Assembly (NCBI GenBank): GCA_014804245.1
Contig: JAAVAE010000018.1
Coordinates: forward strand, 1-62,895
Length of the DNA: 62,895 nt
Origin: Lachnospiraceae bacterium
GTDB taxonomy: Bacteria; Bacillota; Clostridia; Lachnospirales; Lachnospiraceae
Direction: 5' to 3'
Made by a program: the position numbers and the translations under genes. Shown one piece after another: positions 60,813 to 62,895 of the stretch. Position 1 is the first letter of the stretch. Each line of letters opens with the position of its first letter. The notes under the pieces are model-generated. The model was not told the DNA's origin, did no database searches, and saw only the letters and a list, made by a program, of their open reading frames with translations.

Positions 60813-61682
60813 ATGAGATTAGGAGCATTAGAAGCAGGAGGCACAAAAATGGTATGTGCAGTTGGAGACGAAACTGGAAAAATATTTGAGCAGGTTTTTA
60901 TTCCGACAAAAACACCAGAGAAAACGATGCCTGAGATAATAGAATATTTTACGAGAGCAAAGGTTGAAGCTTTGGGAGTCGGGTGTTTTGGGCCAATTGA
61001 CCTTAATAAGAACTCTGCTACCTATGGTTATATCACAAGTACACCAAAGCTTGCATGGAAGAATTTCAACATCGCAGGCATGCTTACAAAAACGCTTGGA
61101 TGTCCGGTAGGTTTTGATACAGATGTGAACAGCTCTGTATTGGGGGAAGTAACCTTTGGACAGGCAAAAGGAAAAAATTCCGTGGTTTATCTTACTATTG
61201 GTACAGGAATCGGAGCAGGAATTTACATTGGCGGCGACCTGCTTCATGGAATGCTTCATCCTGAAGCCGGACATGTATTGATTTCAAAGAGAGCGGATGA
61301 CTCTTTTGAAGGGAATTGCCCTTATCATAAAAATTGTTTTGAAGGGCTGGCGTCTGGTCCTGCCATTGAAAAGCGCTGGGGCAAAAAGGCAGTGGAGTTG
61401 AAAGAGAAGGAAGAGGTCTGGGAGCTGGAAGCTGATTATATTGCCCAGGCACTTACCGGGTATATTTTAACCCTTTCCCCGCAAATGATCATTTTGGGAG
61501 GAGGCGTCATGCATCAAGAACAGCTTTTTCCTATAATTCGAAAAAACGTGAAAGAAATTTTAAATGGATATATTAAGACAGAAGAGATCAGACATATGGA
61601 AAACTATATTGTTCCGGCGAGTCTGCATGATAACCAGGGAATTATGGGATGCCTTGAACTGGGAAGAAGGGCAGGGATGTGA
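60813..61682 (+). CDS. ROK-family sugar kinase (fructokinase-like)
   Basis: 289 residues. ATP site LGALEAGGTKM at the N-terminus, sugar site GCFGPIDLNK and LGCPVGFDTDVNSS, and the ROK signature with zinc ligands: HPEAGHVLI and GNCPYHKNCFEGLASGPA. It matches the fructokinase-like ROK subgroup (ScrK/GmuE style) that phosphorylates fructose or mannose-type hexoses with ATP. It lies 109 nt after the importer operon and would phosphorylate the imported or released sugar. Confidence 0.9.
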   Translation: MRLGALEAGGTKMVCAVGDETGKIFEQVFIPTKTPEKTMPEIIEYFTRAKVEALGVGCFGPIDLNKNSATYGYITSTPKLAWKNFNIAGMLTKTLGCPVGFDTDVNSSVLGEVTFGQAKGKNSVVYLTIGTGIGAGIYIGGDLLHGMLHPEAGHVLISKRADDSFEGNCPYHKNCFEGLASGPAIEKRWGKKAVELKEKEEVWELEADYIAQALTGYILTLSPQMIILGGGVMHQEQLFPIIRKNVKEILNGYIKTEEIRHMENYIVPASLHDNQGIMGCLELGRRAGM

Positions 61683-61760
61683 TGCAGAGGCTTGAAAACA
61701 GTTCAGCCTATTTTTTGCATGGATGTATATATTACCAGTGGATTTTTATGGAAAATTAAG
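61683..61760. other. Intergenic sequence before the probable RNA gene
   Basis: No gene or strong terminator is visible. AACAGTTCAGCC near 61697 is repeated within 62698-62710. Confidence 0.3.
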
Positions 61761-61916
61761 TATAATATAAGTGAGCAGTTATATTATAACTGTACATTTA
61801 CACCTGCTAACAAGCGTTTTTTGGCTGACGAAGCCACCATTGAAAGGGTAATTTGACCGACAAGGTCTCTCTGGTTCGCCAGAGTAGGGTATGGTTAGCG
61901 CCGTACCCCCTTTTTT
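61761..61916 (+). ncRNA. Probable structured small RNA with promoter and terminator
   Basis: A TATAAT -10 (61761-61766) precedes ~140 nt without a coding frame. Elements in order: palindrome CAGTTATA-t-TATAACTG (61776-61792), hairpin TGGCT-gacga-AGCCA (61822-61836), hairpin CTCTGG-ttcg-CCAGAG (61869-61884), and a strong terminator. GCTAAC (61806-61811) is complementary to GTTAGC (61893-61898) in the terminator loop, allowing a pseudoknot or antiterminator. No known riboswitch class is recognised. No plus-strand gene follows, so a stand-alone RNA is favoured. Confidence 0.5.
61887..61916 (+). terminator. Strong Rho-independent terminator
   Basis: GGGTATGG (61887-61894) pairs with CCGTACCC (61901-61908) and is followed by TTTTTT (61911-61916). 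Confidence 0.85.
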
Positions 61917-62087
61917 CATATGTAAAACTAAGGGATCAGCTATCAATTCAGACATAGGACTGTTAAAAAAAAATTTACCAGTTTAAATTTGGCAAAAATT
62001 ATAAACCCTAAATGTCATACGAGCATAGGGGCATCCAGAACAAATCTTCTTGCCAAGGGCGGTGTCCCGTCCCTATAATCTTCGTCT

Positions 62088-62600
62088 TTACAGGAATAAT
62101 TCGGGGCATCCTTCTTCGTGAATCTGCAGTACTCTCTGGTTGCGGCTTCCGCGGAATTTTAAGCTTACATCATACAAATCCTGATTAAATTCTCCATCCA
62201 CCAGGATATCGACATAACTTAAAAACTCATCTGTCACCTCACAGCGGGCGCGCCCGTCCGGGGCTAACAGGTCAGTCTCATAAGTATAGCCGGTATAACA
62301 CCAAATATCTTTTTGAGGAAACTGTGCCTTAAACTGGCGAAGCAGGGGAAGCAAAGCCCGTTGATTTGAAAGTTCCATGGGCTCTCCCCCTAAAAGTGAC
62401 AGCCCCCTAACATACTTAGGTTCAATAGACTTTAAGATTTCCTCAATCGTATCCTCTGTAAATTCTTTTCCATAGTTAAAATCCCAAGTAATCTCGTTAA
62501 AACATCCCTTGCAGCGATGCGTACACCCAGACACGAATAAACTAGTCCGCACCCCCAGACCATTTGCAATATCATAAAATTTAATATCTGAGTACTTCAT
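62088..62600 (-). CDS. nrdG: Anaerobic ribonucleoside-triphosphate reductase activating protein
   Basis: 170 residues. Radical SAM motif SGCTHRCKGCFN (C-x3-C-x2-C, about 25-35), LSLLGGEPMEL (SAM-binding GGE) and a short length typical of NrdG. It generates the glycyl radical on the anaerobic reductase NrdD, which makes deoxynucleotides without oxygen. GGAGAATGT precedes ATG 62600. nrdD usually lies directly upstream, but the ~295 bp to the window edge are non-coding. Marks the organism as an anaerobe. Confidence 0.93.
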   Translation of the reverse strand: MKYSDIKFYDIANGLGVRTSLFVSGCTHRCKGCFNEITWDFNYGKEFTEDTIEEILKSIEPKYVRGLSLLGGEPMELSNQRALLPLLRQFKAQFPQKDIWCYTGYTYETDLLAPDGRARCEVTDEFLSYVDILVDGEFNQDLYDVSLKFRGSRNQRVLQIHEEGCPELFL

Positions 62601-62895
62601 ACATTCTCCTCAATTCAACGTCATTTAGATAGGGGCATCACCGACAGAACTAGTTATCTTTCAGCACCAAGTAAAACAAAAGACTATTTATATTTGTAAC
62701 AGTTCAGCCTTGACTCTGGGGATAGGGAGCGGCGTCAGGCTTTATCGAATGAGGGGACGGGGGCTGCTTCTGGTTTCAGGGCTATGGCGAAAAATCGGCA
62801 ATTTCACTTATGGAATGGTAAATACCCAGGGGAAAATCGCCATGGATGGCGATTTTAGGAGCCACAAGGCAGGATGCCGCCCGGCTCCGCCCCGT
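62601..62895. other. Intergenic sequence to the window edge
   Basis: Contains the 33-bp repeat copy B and a perfect hairpin, AAAATCGCCAT (62833-62843) with ATGGCGATTTT (62846-62856). No convincing coding frame is seen on either strand. Confidence 0.5.
62697..62729 (+). repeat. 33-bp dispersed repeat, copy B
   Basis: 28 of 33 positions match 26149-26181. Here it is followed by GC-rich sequence, not by a gene. Confidence 0.55.

Noticed and set aside
61761..61916. tmRNA, 6S RNA, SRP RNA or a known riboswitch
   Set aside because: None of the diagnostic conserved segments of these RNAs is visible, so it is left as an unassigned RNA.

Overview
The window looks like part of a chromosome from a Gram-positive gut anaerobe of the Lachnospiraceae (Clostridia). 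The pointers are gene content and style: an anaerobic NTP-reductase activase (nrdG), an EFR1-type flavodoxin-ferredoxin, LytTR and YesM/YesN regulators, LytTR+DUF3021 and zinc-ribbon/TPM gene pairs, lipoprotein boxes, strong GGAGG ribosome sites and frequent TTG/GTG starts. The base composition is moderately AT-rich, and the stretch 30.4-38.8 kb is visibly richer in A+T than its flanks. Species cannot be named from this.

Layout. 0-6.4 kb: chemotaxis transducer (5' truncated), a Lachnospiraceae-type unknown acidic protein, a Kv-like potassium channel with an AAA ATPase, a DUF4143 ATPase behind a perfect 17-bp palindrome, and a beta-carbonic anhydrase. 6.4-10.8 kb: a gene graveyard holding TetR and FMN-binding remnants, EFR1, a 126-nt inverted repeat, a decayed copy of the GH13 glycosidase found intact at 26.2 kb, an ECF sigma/anti-sigma pair, and a decayed copy of the NUDIX gene found intact at 38.9 kb. 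10.8-15.0 kb: tandemly duplicated TPM-domain proteins with a zinc-ribbon membrane protein, then an SPL-like radical SAM protein. 15.1-25.1 kb: a LytTR two-component system and a five-gene operon with two GH3 beta-glucosidases (one membrane-anchored with reversed domain order, one conventional), a small membrane protein, a lipoprotein and a GtrA-like protein. 25.1-30.4 kb: AraC regulator divergent from a GH13 glycosidase and a small kinase-like protein, then two nucleotidyltransferases.

30.4-38.8 kb is the most accessory part and the best candidate for a new system: an unknown protein, Vsr, a Sau3AI/MutH-type endonuclease, a C5-cytosine methyltransferase, an FRG-domain protein translationally coupled to an AIPR-family protein, and an HNH nuclease. 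The endonuclease and the AIPR protein carry the same C-terminal ~45-residue module, and two promoters of the island contain GAAC-N4-GTTC palindromes resembling Gram-positive LexA boxes. This suggests a GATC-specific restriction system with an associated abortive-infection arm, possibly under SOS control.

38.9-45.9 kb: NUDIX, DegV, a Pro/Thr-rich surface protein, an RmlD-like reductase, LytTR+DUF3021+ABC-2 genes, and a toxin-antitoxin locus whose PIN toxin is broken. 45.9-51.0 kb: OmpR-type two-component system with a FtsX-type ABC exporter driven from a direct-repeat promoter. 51.3-61.7 kb: a carbohydrate locus with a YesN-like regulator, a soluble LytS/YesM-like kinase with no sensor domain, a degenerate double ABC ATPase, an FAD oxidoreductase, a complete Rbs/Mgl-like importer, a VOC protein and a ROK sugar kinase. 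61.7-62.9 kb: a probable small structured RNA with its own terminator, nrdG, and intergenic sequence to the edge.
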